Made by a program: the position numbers and the translations under genes
Notes under the pieces: model-generated
What the model was told of the DNA's origin: nothing
Database searches by the model: none
What the model saw: the letters and a program-made list of their open reading frames with translations, nothing else
NCBI GenBank assembly: GCA_030159235.1
Contig: BSBG01000002.1
Coordinates: forward strand, 186,001-250,000
Source: Bacillus safensis
GTDB taxonomy: Bacteria; Bacillota; Bacilli; Bacillales; Bacillaceae
Direction of reading: 5' to 3'
DNA length: 64,000 nucleotides
In this document: one piece after another, positions 1 to 8,817 of the stretch
Position numbering within the stretch: position 1 is the stretch's first letter
Layout: the number at the start of each line of letters is the position of its first letter

Positions 1-953
1 GCTAATAAGAGTAAAAACGTGACGCTTAATACCACCGCTGAAGGCTGTTTCATTTCTTTTGGCAGACTAGTCATCACTAAATAGATTCCTGCCATGAGAC
101 AAGCTCTTAAAACAGATGGTGCTGCACCTGTCAAACAAGCATAAACAGGAAGAAAGCATAATAAAAGAATACGTGCTGTCTCTCTTGTGACGCCGGCACG
201 AAGAAGGCACCAAAATAAACACGCAAGAAGCGTTTGCACATGTAATCCTGAGATCGCTAGTAAATGAATAATGCCGAGCATTTGATAGTCTCTTAACGTA
301 TCAGGATCTATCAACTCACGCTCGCCAAAAATAAGTGCCTGTACAATCCCAACAGAGTGTTTTGGCACATGATCCTCTAAGAATTGCAAGCCCTTTTGCC
401 TCATCGCTTGAAGGTAATAGGAAGAACCGCCTTTTTTTGTACAGTTTTCGATTGACTGTGGCAGGAAAATGGCGTCAATGCCTTTTGTTTTTAAAAATTG
501 ATCGTATTGAAATCCGTTAGGAATGGTGGCGTGTTTAGCTGGACGAACATCACCTGTCACGAGACAGCTCATACCAGGTTCTACCTCTTTTAACGCCAAT
601 TTTTCATGCTCTGTTTGAATTGTATAAAAAGTGGCTAGTTTTTCATGATATGTTGATACAGTCGCTGAAAAACGATTACCATCTATTTTCGGAATGCTTT
701 CAACGACAACGGAACCAAAAAGGGGTTTTTCTTGTGCGGGTTGATCCGCTTCAAGAGACTCATGAACCATAAAAATGAGTGTATAGACAGCCCCACATAG
801 GCTGACCATTAAAAAGAGCTGGGGCATTTTTTTCAGTAGGCTGAGAAGTAATATGATGAGAAGAAAGAGTAGGAAATACATATGAAGATGGTATGCAGCC
901 AGAGCAATTCCAACAGCTGCTGAAATTGCCCCAAACGGCAAATATTTAAACAT
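1..953 (-). CDS. comEC: ComEC/Rec2 DNA-uptake channel, N-terminal part (gene runs off the window)
   Basis: Reading the minus strand from the ATG at 953 gives an uninterrupted frame to base 1, about 317 residues of the N-terminal part of ComEC. Two hydrophobic segments near the N-terminus are followed by a soluble OB-like region and then the start of the multi-spanning competence domain, with the typical motif LLAISGLHV (about residue 240). ComEC forms the inner-membrane channel for transforming single-stranded DNA. The start overlaps the end of comEB by 8 bases, indicating translational coupling in the comE operon. The C-terminal metallo-beta-lactamase-like domain lies outside the window. The 3' end is missing only because the window stops. 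Confidence 0.93.
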   Translation of the reverse strand, partial: MFKYLPFGAISAAVGIALAAYHLHMYFLLFLLIILLLSLLKKMPQLFLMVSLCGAVYTLIFMVHESLEADQPAQEKPLFGSVVVESIPKIDGNRFSATVSTYHEKLATFYTIQTEHEKLALKEVEPGMSCLVTGDVRPAKHATIPNGFQYDQFLKTKGIDAIFLPQSIENCTKKGGSSYYLQAMRQKGLQFLEDHVPKHSVGIVQALIFGERELIDPDTLRDYQMLGIIHLLAISGLHVQTLLACLFWCLLRAGVTRETARILLLCFLPVYACLTGAAPSVLRACLMAGIYLVMTSLPKEMKQPSAVVLSVTFLLLL

Positions 954-1515
954 AGGAAGTAAATAATTGATTCGCCTTCTCATGCATATCACGAATTTCT
1001 GTTTCGCTAAGTCCTGATTCGCTCAGCTTACCGATTAAATCTGCAACAAAGGCCAATTTTTCTTGGTTTTTTAAATCGATGATCATTTCATCTAGTTCAA
1101 CTTGTTCTGTTTGAACACCCGCCTGCTCGAATAAATCAATAGCATATGGATGATTTTTATAATCCTTTGCATAGTACACTGTTCGTATGCCCGCTTGAAT
1201 GATGGCTTTACAGCACTGTAAACAAGGAAAATGCGTGACATATATTTCAGCATCAGCTGTAGGTGCACCAAATTTGGCACATTGTAAAATAGCGTTCATC
1301 TCCGCATGGATGGTGCGAACGCAGTGATGATCAATGACATAGCACCCTACATCCGCACAATGAACATCACCGGCAATGGAGCCATTGTACCCCCCTGCAA
1401 TGATGCGCTTGTCTCTTACGATGGTCGCCCCAACAGCTAACCGCTCACAGGTGCTTCGTAAAGCAAGCAAATGGCTTTGTGCCATAAAATATTGATTCCA
1501 TGAAATTCTTTCCAC
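946..1515 (-). CDS. comEB: ComEB, deoxycytidylate deaminase family protein
   Basis: 189 residues with the zinc-dependent cytidine/dCMP deaminase signature: HAEMNA (His and catalytic Glu) followed by PCLQC (two zinc-binding Cys). dCMP deaminases convert dCMP to dUMP. In B. subtilis the gene lies in the comE operon, and the protein has been linked to polar placement of the competence machinery rather than being essential for DNA uptake. It sits between comEA and comEC in the same order as in B. subtilis and overlaps comEC at its 3' end. The family and operon position are both clear. Confidence 0.95.
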   Translation of the reverse strand: MERISWNQYFMAQSHLLALRSTCERLAVGATIVRDKRIIAGGYNGSIAGDVHCADVGCYVIDHHCVRTIHAEMNAILQCAKFGAPTADAEIYVTHFPCLQCCKAIIQAGIRTVYYAKDYKNHPYAIDLFEQAGVQTEQVELDEMIIDLKNQEKLAFVADLIGKLSESGLSETEIRDMHEKANQLFTSYV

Positions 1516-1580
1516 GAGCTGATCCCTCCAGAATGATGGTTGATATTAAGTGTACATGCCTTTCTTCCATACCGTCAATT

Positions 1581-2210
1581 TTACTTGACGGTCAATTGAC
1601 TTTTCAGCCGTTCAATGGTCTTTTCCCCAAAACCTGAAATGTTTCGCAAGTCTTCAATTTGTAGAAATTCTCCGTGCTCCTCTCTATACGCAATGATGGC
1701 TTCTGCTTTAGCCGGTCCTATACCGTTAATGGTTTGCAGTTCCGCTGCATCGGCCTGATTGACATTGACACCCTGCTCCTTTTCAATTCCCGATGACGCG
1801 TCAGCTGATGATGTTTGCGTCTGTCTCTCCGCTTCTCCCTCGTTCCGAACATAAATCATCATACTATCCTCTAATTTTGCTGCTTGATTGATTTCAATCG
1901 TGTCTGCTTTTCTAGTAAAGCCTCCTGCCTTTTGAATCGCTTCTTCTACCCGTGCATCAGATTGAAACGTATAAACACCTGGCTTTCTTACAGCTCCTTT
2001 GATCTCTACAAAAATAGATGATGGTTCTTTTTCTCTCTTTTCTTGTTTGTCATCTAATGTGACTTGTATGTCTTTAGTTCCCTTCAATACACTTAGCTCT
2101 CTGCTGTCCCCCTTTTTTCCTGCGAAAACGAAGAAACAGAAAATGATCACGACCATGAGCCCAGCTGCAATATAAAGACTGTATTTTTTTAATGGAATGA
2201 GTCGTTTCAC
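1581..2210 (-). CDS. comEA: ComEA, membrane-bound DNA receptor for transformation
   Basis: 209 residues. A single N-terminal membrane anchor (about residues 10-31) is followed by an SLBB-type domain (about 65-125), a polar Ser/Thr/Gln-rich linker, and a C-terminal helix-hairpin-helix DNA-binding domain (about 148-209) containing NGIGPAKAEAII and SGFGEKTIERL. ComEA binds incoming double-stranded DNA on the outer face of the membrane and hands it to the ComEC channel. It is the first gene of the comEA-comEB-comEC operon and is transcribed divergently from comER. In B. subtilis the operon is driven by ComK; I did not identify a ComK box with certainty in the short divergent region. Confidence 0.95.
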   Translation of the reverse strand: MKRLIPLKKYSLYIAAGLMVVIIFCFFVFAGKKGDSRELSVLKGTKDIQVTLDDKQEKREKEPSSIFVEIKGAVRKPGVYTFQSDARVEEAIQKAGGFTRKADTIEINQAAKLEDSMMIYVRNEGEAERQTQTSSADASSGIEKEQGVNVNQADAAELQTINGIGPAKAEAIIAYREEHGEFLQIEDLRNISGFGEKTIERLKSQLTVK

Positions 2211-2300
2211 TTGCTCACGCTTCTTTCAATCATATTTTTCCACTGCTTAACATACTGTTTAGAAGATAACAGATCCTATGCGTCTAAGGAGGGAGAACGT

Positions 2301-3149
2301 TTGAATATAGGGTTAATCGGTACAGGAAACATGGGTACCATACTTACTGAGGCATTTATTGAATCAAAGGCAGTCAATCCCTCATCCATCACCATTACAA
2401 ACCGAACCATTGAAAAAGCGTTCAATATAAAAAAGAACCATCCAGAGCTTGAAGTAACGAAACAGCTTTCAGGGGCTGTCACGAATAAAGATTTCATTTT
2501 TGTTTGTGTCAAACCACTTGATATTTATCCCCTGTTAAAAGAGCTGAGCCCTCTTCTAACGAAGCAGCAAACCATTGTCATCATTACAAGTCCCGTTCAT
2601 CCTGAACAGCTTCAGGATATCGTTCCTTGTCAAACAGCCAGGCTGATTCCAAGCATCACAAACCGAGCTTTATCAGGCGCATCACTTTTAACTTTTGGCT
2701 CATCTTGCAATGTCACGACGAAAACAGCATTAAGACAGTTAGCTTCCTGCATTTCAACACCAATTGAGATCCACCATTCGATTACAAGAGCCGCTTCCGA
2801 TATTGTCAGCTGTGGACCTGCTTTTATCAGCTTTCTTGTTCAGAAAATGATTGAAGCGGCTGTAGAAGAAACCGATATGTCTAAAGAAGAAGCCACCACC
2901 TTATCAGAAGATATGCTTGTTGGACTTGGCCGTTTGATTGAAAAAAGAGTCTATACCCTTCCGGCACTGCAAGACAAAGTATGTGTGAAAGGCGGCGTCA
3001 CTGGTGAAGGGATTAAAGCACTTGAAGCAGGTGTTCAAGATATGTTTCACCGTCTTTTTCAAAACACCCATGAAAAATTCGATGAAGATCTTGAAGCGGT
3101 TGCGCATCAATACCCGCCAAGTGTGTTTACTGATGATCGCAGAAATTAA
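2301..3149 (+). CDS. comER: ComER, pyrroline-5-carboxylate reductase-like protein
   Basis: 282 residues from a TTG start chosen because AAGGAGGG lies about 8 bases upstream (2287-2294); the longer open frame from 2211 has no ribosome-binding site. The N-terminus carries a Rossmann NAD(P)-binding motif, GLIGTGNMG, and the C-terminal half is helical as in ProC-type reductases, with the conserved VTGEGIKAL region. ComER is divergent from comEA, as in B. subtilis, where it is not needed for competence itself. The family resembles proline-forming P5C reductase, but the real substrate is not established here. Confidence 0.9.
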   Translation: MNIGLIGTGNMGTILTEAFIESKAVNPSSITITNRTIEKAFNIKKNHPELEVTKQLSGAVTNKDFIFVCVKPLDIYPLLKELSPLLTKQQTIVIITSPVHPEQLQDIVPCQTARLIPSITNRALSGASLLTFGSSCNVTTKTALRQLASCISTPIEIHHSITRAASDIVSCGPAFISFLVQKMIEAAVEETDMSKEEATTLSEDMLVGLGRLIEKRVYTLPALQDKVCVKGGVTGEGIKALEAGVQDMFHRLFQNTHEKFDEDLEAVAHQYPPSVFTDDRRN

Positions 3150-3180
3150 TCACCTTTGCAACAAGCGAAAAAAGGGTTTT

Positions 3181-3214
3181 AAAAAACCATCGTTCTATTA
3201 AACGATGGTTTTTG
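3181..3214. terminator. Bidirectional terminator between comER and yqeM
   Basis: Inverted repeat AAAACCATCGTT / AACGATGGTTTT with a 5-base loop, with A and T runs on both sides. It lies between two convergent genes and overlaps the last codons of yqeM. Confidence 0.85.
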
Positions 3215-3941
3215 GTTTCTTAGCTGAGATGAAATATCTTTCGGCGAATTCACCGGGAGCTTCATTTGTAAAATCAGCGGTCACTTCTATATGTTTAAAG
3301 CCAGCGGACTCAAGGAACGCTGCATATGTCTCAAATGAAAATGTGCGCTGTTCATGTGTCTCATCATAACGCTGATACACATCTCCGTCCTTTACAAAAA
3401 AGCTTAAATCATGAATGACCGAATACATGTCATCACCTTTATCGCTCTGCCAAATATAGCTGATCTCTTCATCTTGATCTGCATAAGTCGAGCCTGGGAA
3501 TACCGCTTCCATTTTATATGGCGTATGGACATCGAAAAGTAAAACCCCATCTGCCTCTAAAAGCTGAAACATGTTTTTAAAGGTTTTTTTGACGTCATTT
3601 TCGTTTTTTAAGTAATTCAAGGAATCACAGCAAATAACGGCTGCTTGGAAGGCTTGCTCAAAGCCCGTAACCTCTCTCATATCTTGATGCAAAAATTGCA
3701 CCGTCTGCTTTTTCGCCTGCGCTTTTTGCTGCGCAAAGGCGAGCATATCTTCACTAAGGTCAATTCCTGTAACCATGTGGCCCTTTTCAGCTAACCGAAG
3801 CGAAATCTCTCCCGTTCCACAGCCTACATCAATAATGGCCGCACTCGGCTGAACATACTGCTGGATCCACTCAACCCATTCATCATAAGGAGCATGTGTC
3901 ATGAGCTCGTCATACACACCTGCAAACCCTTGATAAATCAT
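3198..3941 (-). CDS. yqeM: YqeM, class I SAM-dependent methyltransferase
   Basis: 247 residues with the class I methyltransferase fold. Motif I is IIDVGCGTGEISLRLAEKG (about residues 37-55), followed by GIDLSEDML and an acidic motif around CCDSLNYL. It is the last gene of the yqeG-to-yqeM block, and its start overlaps the stop of rsfS by a few bases. The substrate is unknown. The neighbours act in ribosome assembly and tRNA or nucleotide metabolism, so an RNA or small-molecule substrate is possible, but nothing in the sequence fixes it. Confidence 0.88.
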   Translation of the reverse strand: MIYQGFAGVYDELMTHAPYDEWVEWIQQYVQPSAAIIDVGCGTGEISLRLAEKGHMVTGIDLSEDMLAFAQQKAQAKKQTVQFLHQDMREVTGFEQAFQAAVICCDSLNYLKNENDVKKTFKNMFQLLEADGVLLFDVHTPYKMEAVFPGSTYADQDEEISYIWQSDKGDDMYSVIHDLSFFVKDGDVYQRYDETHEQRTFSFETYAAFLESAGFKHIEVTADFTNEAPGEFAERYFISAKKPKTIV

Positions 3942-4294
3942 GAGTTAATGCCAAGTGAAAGCGTTTCTCTCGGCGCATCTCCCCATAGCTTTTCTAGGTT
4001 GTAATATCCTCTTTCTTCTTTGTGGAACACATGGGCAATGACATCACCTAAATCAATCAAGACCCATCTAGCTTCATCAAAGCCTTCCATCTTCTTCACT
4101 TCGATTCCACTTTCCTCTGCAACGTGTTTTACTTCTCTTGCAATGGCCTGGACTTGTTTATCAGAATTCCCGTGACAAATGAGAAAATAATCTGCTACAA
4201 GTGAGATGCCTTGCATATTCAGGGCAATAATATCCTCAGCCCGTTTATCATCGCATGCTCCTGCTGCGACGTTTAAAATTGATGATGAATCCAT
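3938..4294 (-). CDS. rsfS: RsfS, ribosomal silencing factor (YqeL)
   Basis: 118 residues from the ATG at 4294, which has AAGGAGGA about 7 bases upstream; a longer frame to 4345 has no such site. The protein shows the RsfS/Iojap core: ADYFLICHGNSDKQVQAI, an EGFDEARWVLIDLGD stretch and HVFHKEERGYYNLEKLW near the C-terminus. RsfS binds ribosomal protein L14 and keeps the two subunits apart when nutrients are low. It sits between yqeK and yqeM, as in other Bacillus genomes. Confidence 0.95.
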   Translation of the reverse strand: MDSSSILNVAAGACDDKRAEDIIALNMQGISLVADYFLICHGNSDKQVQAIAREVKHVAEESGIEVKKMEGFDEARWVLIDLGDVIAHVFHKEERGYYNLEKLWGDAPRETLSLGINS

Positions 4295-4307
4295 CCAAAA
4301 TTCCTCC

Positions 4308-4871
4308 TTAGTTGTTCTTCCGCACAAGCGAGTTGTAAGTAGCAAGCGTATCTGGAAAGACAGGCTGATTCTTTTTCATTAAAAAACTGATGGTGTTTTT
4401 TAATGATTGGATCAGTGCTTGATCCAAATCATGCTCCGCTAACTCTCTTACCTCTTCAACACCAGGAAAATGACGTCCTGGTTCAATATAATCTGCGACA
4501 TAAATGACTTTTTCAAGTAAACTCATATTTGGTCTGCCGGAAGTATGAAATTCAATGGCTGTTAAAACATCTTGATCATCAATTCCAGCTTCCTTTTTGA
4601 CCAAATAGGCTCCGACCGGGGCGTGCCAAAGCTCGGGAGAATATTCAAGCAATAAAGGGTTCATCTGCTCCTGCTGAATAATCCCCTTCATCTCTTCCTT
4701 TGGTCTAAATTTCGCATAATCATGAAAAATAGCGGCGATCTCTGCTTTTTTCGCATCTGCACCGAACCGTTTTGCTAAAGAAATGGCTGTTTCCATGACT
4801 CCAAGTGTATGAGTATATCTATGCTCTGTTAACTGCTCTTTGACACAGTTCAATGCTTCTTCACGATTCAT
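4308..4871 (-). CDS. yqeK: YqeK, HD-domain diadenosine tetraphosphate hydrolase
   Basis: 187 residues of the HD superfamily: the His of TLGV-type helix 1 near residue 22, the metal-binding pair FHDYAK (about 49-54), and further His/Asp positions in [10 protein letters not shown] and ADYIEPGR. YqeK-family enzymes hydrolyse Ap4A to two ADP molecules with a metal-rich centre. The gene overlaps the 3' end of nadD and is followed closely by rsfS. The assignment rests on family motifs and on the conserved nadD-yqeK-rsfS order. Confidence 0.93.
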   Translation of the reverse strand: MNREEALNCVKEQLTEHRYTHTLGVMETAISLAKRFGADAKKAEIAAIFHDYAKFRPKEEMKGIIQQEQMNPLLLEYSPELWHAPVGAYLVKKEAGIDDQDVLTAIEFHTSGRPNMSLLEKVIYVADYIEPGRHFPGVEEVRELAEHDLDQALIQSLKNTISFLMKKNQPVFPDTLATYNSLVRKNN

Positions 4872-5430
4872 ATAAATGATGCTCCTTTATATAACGCTCA
4901 ACAGCTTTCGGAATCAAATAATCTACAGGTATTCCCTGCTCTATTCGCTTTCTAATCAATGTCGATGATACATCAAAAGCTGGAACATCTGCAAATAAAA
5001 GAGGATATATCGTGCTTCCACCGTAACCAGGTCTTTTCATCCCAATAAAGGTGATCATTTGAAGCAAATCATCGATCTGGTGCCATTTTGGCAAATACTC
5101 GACCATGTCCGCTCCTATCATAAAAAAGAACTCATCTTCAGGATGACGCTTCTTTAACAGATCCACTGTATCTACCGTATAAGATGGACCCTCTCTCTCC
5201 ATTTCAATGAGCTCAAGCCGAAAATGCGGATTTGACTGAATCGCAGCCTCCACCATTTTAACGCGGTGATGACTTTCGGCTCGTTTTCGGTCTGCTTTAT
5301 GAGGAGGCTGATGATTTGGGATAAACCAAATTTCATCAAGCCCCGCCTGAATCCGCACCTCATTCGCCATCAGTAAATGCCCATTATGGGGAGGGTCAAA
5401 CGTACCGCCGAACAATCCTATTTTTTTCAT
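4861..5430 (-). CDS. nadD: NadD, nicotinate-nucleotide adenylyltransferase (YqeJ)
   Basis: 189 residues. The start is the ATG that begins [18 protein letters not shown]; the nucleotidyltransferase motif [11 protein letters not shown] holds the catalytic histidines, and the second motif [10 protein letters not shown] is near the C-terminus. NadD joins nicotinate mononucleotide and ATP to form deamido-NAD, a late step of NAD synthesis. AAGGTGGATATG lies just upstream of the start. The longer frame to 5493 runs into yqeI and is not needed. Confidence 0.95.
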   Translation of the reverse strand: MKKIGLFGGTFDPPHNGHLLMANEVRIQAGLDEIWFIPNHQPPHKADRKRAESHHRVKMVEAAIQSNPHFRLELIEMEREGPSYTVDTVDLLKKRHPEDEFFFMIGADMVEYLPKWHQIDDLLQMITFIGMKRPGYGGSTIYPLLFADVPAFDVSSTLIRKRIEQGIPVDYLIPKAVERYIKEHHLYES

Positions 5431-5443
5431 ATCATATCCACCT

Positions 5444-5734
5444 TTACGGCAGCTTAATTTGCTTATTTTCCTTCGATTCTTTGTAAAGGACAATCACATT
5501 TCCGATCGTTTGAACGAGTTCAGCCTTTGCACCTTTTACAAGTGCTTTTGCAACTTCCGTTTTGTCCTCGTCACAATTTTGCAATACGCTGACCTTTAAC
5601 AGTTCTCTTGCTTCAAGCGCCTCGGAAATTTGCTTGACCATATTGTCATTTACACCGCCTTTTCCCACTTGAAAAATAGGTGATAAATGATGTGCTTGTG
5701 CACGTAAAAAACGTTTTTGCTTACCTTTTAACAT
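5444..5734 (-). CDS. yqeI: YqeI, YhbY-type CRM-domain RNA-binding protein
   Basis: 96 residues forming a single CRM/YhbY domain: an N-terminal basic stretch ([15 protein letters not shown]), the GxxG-like VGKGGVND turn that contacts RNA, and a mixed alpha/beta remainder. YhbY proteins associate with pre-50S ribosomal particles. The gene overlaps the 3' end of aroE by 7 bases and precedes nadD. Its position beside yqeH and rsfS, both ribosome factors, fits this role. Confidence 0.93.
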   Translation of the reverse strand: MLKGKQKRFLRAQAHHLSPIFQVGKGGVNDNMVKQISEALEARELLKVSVLQNCDEDKTEVAKALVKGAKAELVQTIGNVIVLYKESKENKQIKLP

Positions 5735-6570
5735 GGTGTTCCTCCTAATTTCTCTATAACAATTGACTTCATTTTTCCTGCGTCAGGCGTGATACCTGTC
5801 CACAGTTCAAAGGCTCTTACTGCTTGTCCAACAAACATGCCAACGCCATCTACTGTTTTCAAGCCTAATCCTGCTGCCTCACTAAGCAGTTTTGTTTCTA
5901 TTGGATTATACACAATATCACAAACGACCGCTGTTTTTTTTGCGTTTGCTAAAGAAATCGGGGTTTCTTCAACATTCGGATACATGCCAATTGAGGTCGT
6001 ATGGATGATGACATCATATTCCCCAAGGCGCTCTTCTGCTGTCTTTAATGCAATCGTATGAGATATGATTTTCCCATCTGCACTTTCAATTAAAGCCTTA
6101 GCTTTTTCAATGGTGCGGTTGGTGATATCAAAGCTTTTCGGTGCATACTCAGCAATTGTCGTATAAATTGCTCTTGCCGCTCCGCCAGCACCAATCAGAA
6201 GAAATGACAGCTCTGATAATGGCTGGTCCAAGGCTTCAAGCAATGAATGAAGAAAGCCCTCTCCATCTGTATTGTACCCAACGAGCTGCCCCCCTTCGAG
6301 CCGTACCGTATTGACGGCACGCAGGCGTTCAGCTGTCACATCAATTTTATCAAGGTACTGCATGATTTCTACCTTGTGCGGAACAGTAACGTTAAAGCCG
6401 CTGATTCCTAAAGCTTTCATGCCGTTAATCGCATCTTTCAGGTCATCATTTTCTACTTGAAAGCCATGATAATGTCCATCAATTCCAGCATCCTTTAATG
6501 CTGCATTATGAATATCTGGAGACATTGAATGGCCAACAGGGTTACCGATTACTCCGTATAAAGGTTTCAA
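5728..6570 (-). CDS. aroE: Shikimate dehydrogenase AroE
   Basis: 280 residues from a TTG start preceded by AGAGGGGGAGAGACC. An in-frame ATG at 6591 lies upstream of that Shine-Dalgarno sequence and is less likely. The substrate-binding N-terminus has VIGNPVGHSMSPDIHN, the catalytic Lys and following residues lie in NVTVPHK, the Asp in NTDGEG, and the NADP-binding motif is GAGGAARAI (about residue 130). AroE reduces 3-dehydroshikimate to shikimate in aromatic amino-acid synthesis. In B. subtilis the gene is also called aroD. Confidence 0.95.
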   Translation of the reverse strand: MKPLYGVIGNPVGHSMSPDIHNAALKDAGIDGHYHGFQVENDDLKDAINGMKALGISGFNVTVPHKVEIMQYLDKIDVTAERLRAVNTVRLEGGQLVGYNTDGEGFLHSLLEALDQPLSELSFLLIGAGGAARAIYTTIAEYAPKSFDITNRTIEKAKALIESADGKIISHTIALKTAEERLGEYDVIIHTTSIGMYPNVEETPISLANAKKTAVVCDIVYNPIETKLLSEAAGLGLKTVDGVGMFVGQAVRAFELWTGITPDAGKMKSIVIEKLGGTPC

Positions 6571-6591
6571 GGTCTCTCCCCCTCTGAACAT

Positions 6592-7692
6592 TTAAATTAA
6601 CGAACGTCTCATAAACACATGCACGCCTTTTGGCGCATAGACTTTGATTTGCTTACCTGCATCATTTGCAGTGATCCAACCTAAACCTGAAAAGACGATG
6701 TCCATTTTCGGCTGATCAATGGTAAAGGTATGCGGAACGAGCGGCGGGAAATCTTCCATTCCTTCTTTTGATGGCGGTGACAGCAGTTCTCCTGCATGCT
6801 TTTCATATAAATCATCTGCATTCTCCAGCTTTGTCCGGTGAATGTTCAGCTCATTTGGCATATAGCAGACAAATGATGTTCTGCCGCCTTTTACATAATC
6901 AAATCGAGCGAGTCCACCAAAGTAAAGCGTTTGCGCTTCGTTTAATTGGAATGTTCTTGGTTTCAATTCTTTTTTCGGCGTTAAAATCTTCAAGTCATTT
7001 TTGCTGACATAGTGCGCCATTTGATGGCGGTTGATGATGCCCGGCGTATCGAATAAAGCAGACCCGTCATCAAGCGGGATTTCAATGGCATCAAGTGTCG
7101 TACCCGGATATTGGGATGTGGTGATCACGTTCTCTTCGCCAGATACTTCTTTGATGATTCGATTAATAAAAGTTGATTTTCCAACATTCGTACAGCCAAC
7201 GACGTAGACATTTCTTCCCTCACGGTAATGATCGATCGCTTCCATCACCTCAGGCACGCCCTGGCCTCTGCTTGCACTGATTAAGAAAACATCAATGGGG
7301 TTTAATCCGTTTTCTTTTGCTTCCCGTTTCATCCAATGGATCAAACGATCTTTTTTCACGGATTTCGGTAAAATATCCACTTTGTTGCCGACAAGTAAAA
7401 TCGGATTACCACCGACAATACGGCTTAATCCATTAATCCAGCTTCCGTTAAAGTCAAAAATATCAACGACCTTGACAATGAGAGAATCTGTCTCACCAAT
7501 GCTGTGCAATATATTTAAAAAGTCGTCTTCTGTTAAAGAAACATCTTGAATTTCATTGTAGTTCTTTAACCTAAAACAGCGCTGACAGATCACATCTTCT
7601 TTCAATAGAGATGCTGCCGGCGCATATCCTAATTGATCTTTATCTTCCGTCTGAATGGCTACACCGCAGCCAATACAAACAACCTTTTCCAT
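6592..7692 (-). CDS. yqeH: YqeH, circularly permuted GTPase for 30S ribosome assembly
   Basis: 366 residues, the B. subtilis length, from the ATG at 7692 with GGGAGGA upstream. An N-terminal treble-clef zinc finger (CIGCG ... CQRCF) is followed by the permuted GTPase: G4 (NKVD) and G5 (ISASRGQG) come before G1 (GCTNVGKS) and G3 (DTPG). A C-terminal RNA-binding region with beta-rich sequence follows. YqeH is required for 16S rRNA maturation and 30S assembly. It starts 2 bases after the yqeG stop codon. Confidence 0.96.
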   Translation of the reverse strand: MEKVVCIGCGVAIQTEDKDQLGYAPAASLLKEDVICQRCFRLKNYNEIQDVSLTEDDFLNILHSIGETDSLIVKVVDIFDFNGSWINGLSRIVGGNPILLVGNKVDILPKSVKKDRLIHWMKREAKENGLNPIDVFLISASRGQGVPEVMEAIDHYREGRNVYVVGCTNVGKSTFINRIIKEVSGEENVITTSQYPGTTLDAIEIPLDDGSALFDTPGIINRHQMAHYVSKNDLKILTPKKELKPRTFQLNEAQTLYFGGLARFDYVKGGRTSFVCYMPNELNIHRTKLENADDLYEKHAGELLSPPSKEGMEDFPPLVPHTFTIDQPKMDIVFSGLGWITANDAGKQIKVYAPKGVHVFMRRSLI

Positions 7693-7694
7693 TA

Positions 7695-8216
7695 TTACTC
7701 TTCCTCCCACTGAATGTGGCCCTTACGCTTTAAGGCTCCTAAAATTCTGCGTTCAATCTGCCTGTTAAACTTTGTGAAAAATCCGTCCGAGGCAGCAACA
7801 GGAACGACCAAAATCGTATGGAAGCCATGACGATTCCCGCCTAGAACATCTGTCATGAGCTGATCCCCAATGACAACCACATCTTCTTTTTTCAATTGCA
7901 TATCAGCGACTGCCTTATTAAAGGCTCTTCCCATAGGCTTTCTCGCTTTATAAATAAACGGGATATGAACCGGTTCAGAAAAAAGCTTGACCCTTTGTTC
8001 ATTATTGTTCGATACAATCGTCACCTGTATCCCGTGATCTTTCATTTCTTGAAACCATTCAATTAAGCGGGGTGTCGCACTTGGACGGTCCCATTCTACT
8101 AGTGTGTTATCTAAATCGGTAATAATTCCTTTTACATTCCGTTCTTTTAGTTTTTGCGGCGAAATGTGGAAAATACTTTTCACAAATTCATCCGGTAAGA
8201 AATACTTCTTTAGCAC
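7695..8216 (-). CDS. yqeG: YqeG, HAD-family phosphatase (subclass IIIA)
   Basis: About 173 residues from the GTG at 8216, preceded by AAAGGGTG; an in-frame ATG at 8237 has a poor upstream site. The HAD signature is clear: DLDNTLVEW with the nucleophile Asp (about residue 35), TIVSNNNE (motif II), and GDQLMTDVLGGNRHG (motifs III/IV). Substrate unknown; related proteins dephosphorylate small phosphometabolites. It is the first gene of the block that runs through yqeH and aroE to yqeM. Confidence 0.9.
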   Translation of the reverse strand: MLKKYFLPDEFVKSIFHISPQKLKERNVKGIITDLDNTLVEWDRPSATPRLIEWFQEMKDHGIQVTIVSNNNEQRVKLFSEPVHIPFIYKARKPMGRAFNKAVADMQLKKEDVVVIGDQLMTDVLGGNRHGFHTILVVPVAASDGFFTKFNRQIERRILGALKRKGHIQWEEE

Positions 8217-8332
8217 AATTTGCACCCTTTCTTCCATTGGTTTTCAGCGATTGTGTCGAATCAAATCACAATTTGTCTGTCTATCGAATACAATGAAAAA
8301 GTTTTCGACATATGATGAGGTCCTTCAACAGG

Positions 8333-8432
8333 TGTGGATAATTTTACACACATTATCCACCTATATTTCATCACGCTTTCATTCAATTATAAACACTCTA
8401 CCCACAAGTTATCCACTTAACCATGTGGATAA
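8333..8432. promoter_or_regulatory. DnaA-box cluster upstream of sda
   Basis: Two perfect boxes on the minus strand (TGTGGATAA at 8333-8341 and 8424-8432) and three near matches on the plus strand (TTTTACACA 8342-8350, TTATCCACC 8353-8361, TTATCCACT 8409-8417) lie within 100 bases between yqeG and sda. In B. subtilis this locus is one of the DnaA-box clusters outside oriC, and sda is transcribed under DnaA control, coupling replication status to sporulation. The cluster ends 8 bases before the proposed -35 element of sda. Confidence 0.88.
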
Positions 8433-8440
8433 CAGAACGA

Positions 8441-8469
8441 TTGTTCTTGTTTCCCATTCATGGTAGATT
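8441..8469 (+). promoter_or_regulatory. Probable sigma-A promoter of sda
   Basis: TTGTTC (8441-8446), 17-base spacer, TAGATT (8464-8469). The last DnaA box lies just upstream of the -35. The predicted leader before the sda ATG is about 100 bases. Confidence 0.6.
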
Positions 8470-8577
8470 AAAGGTACTTCAAAGACAGTCGATCAACCTA
8501 TGATGATATGTCTTTTCCTCAAATTTTATGCCAACTTTTTCAGGGGAGGTGTTTTTCCCATCATATGGGTTTCTAGT

Positions 8578-8718
8578 ATGAAAAAGCTGTCAGATGATTT
8601 ACTTATAGAATCGTATTACAAAGCAAATGAAATGAACTTAAATCGCGACTTCATTGAATTAATTGAGACAGAAATGAAAAGACGTTCGCTCGGGCATATG
8701 CTCTCTGTTTCCTCTTAA
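8578..8718 (+). CDS. sda: Sda, checkpoint inhibitor of sporulation kinase KinA
   Basis: 46 residues beginning [16 protein letters not shown] and ending [12 protein letters not shown], a near match to Sda of B. subtilis and the same length. Sda forms a helical hairpin that binds the dimerisation/phosphotransfer domain of KinA and blocks the start of sporulation while DNA replication or damage is unresolved. The strong Shine-Dalgarno sequence AGGGGAGGT (8542-8550) is 27 bases from the ATG, unusually far. A small inverted repeat (CCCAT / ATGGG, 8557-8569) and a 3-codon frame ending one base before the ATG lie between them. Confidence 0.95.
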   Translation: MKKLSDDLLIESYYKANEMNLNRDFIELIETEMKRRSLGHMLSVSS

Positions 8719-8817
8719 TTCCATATTACAGGAACCATGCCTCCCGAGCACTCTCCTTTTTTAAACTCAAGTGACTGATATTATATCACTTGCGCTATAG
8801 GCTTACTACTATTTTCC

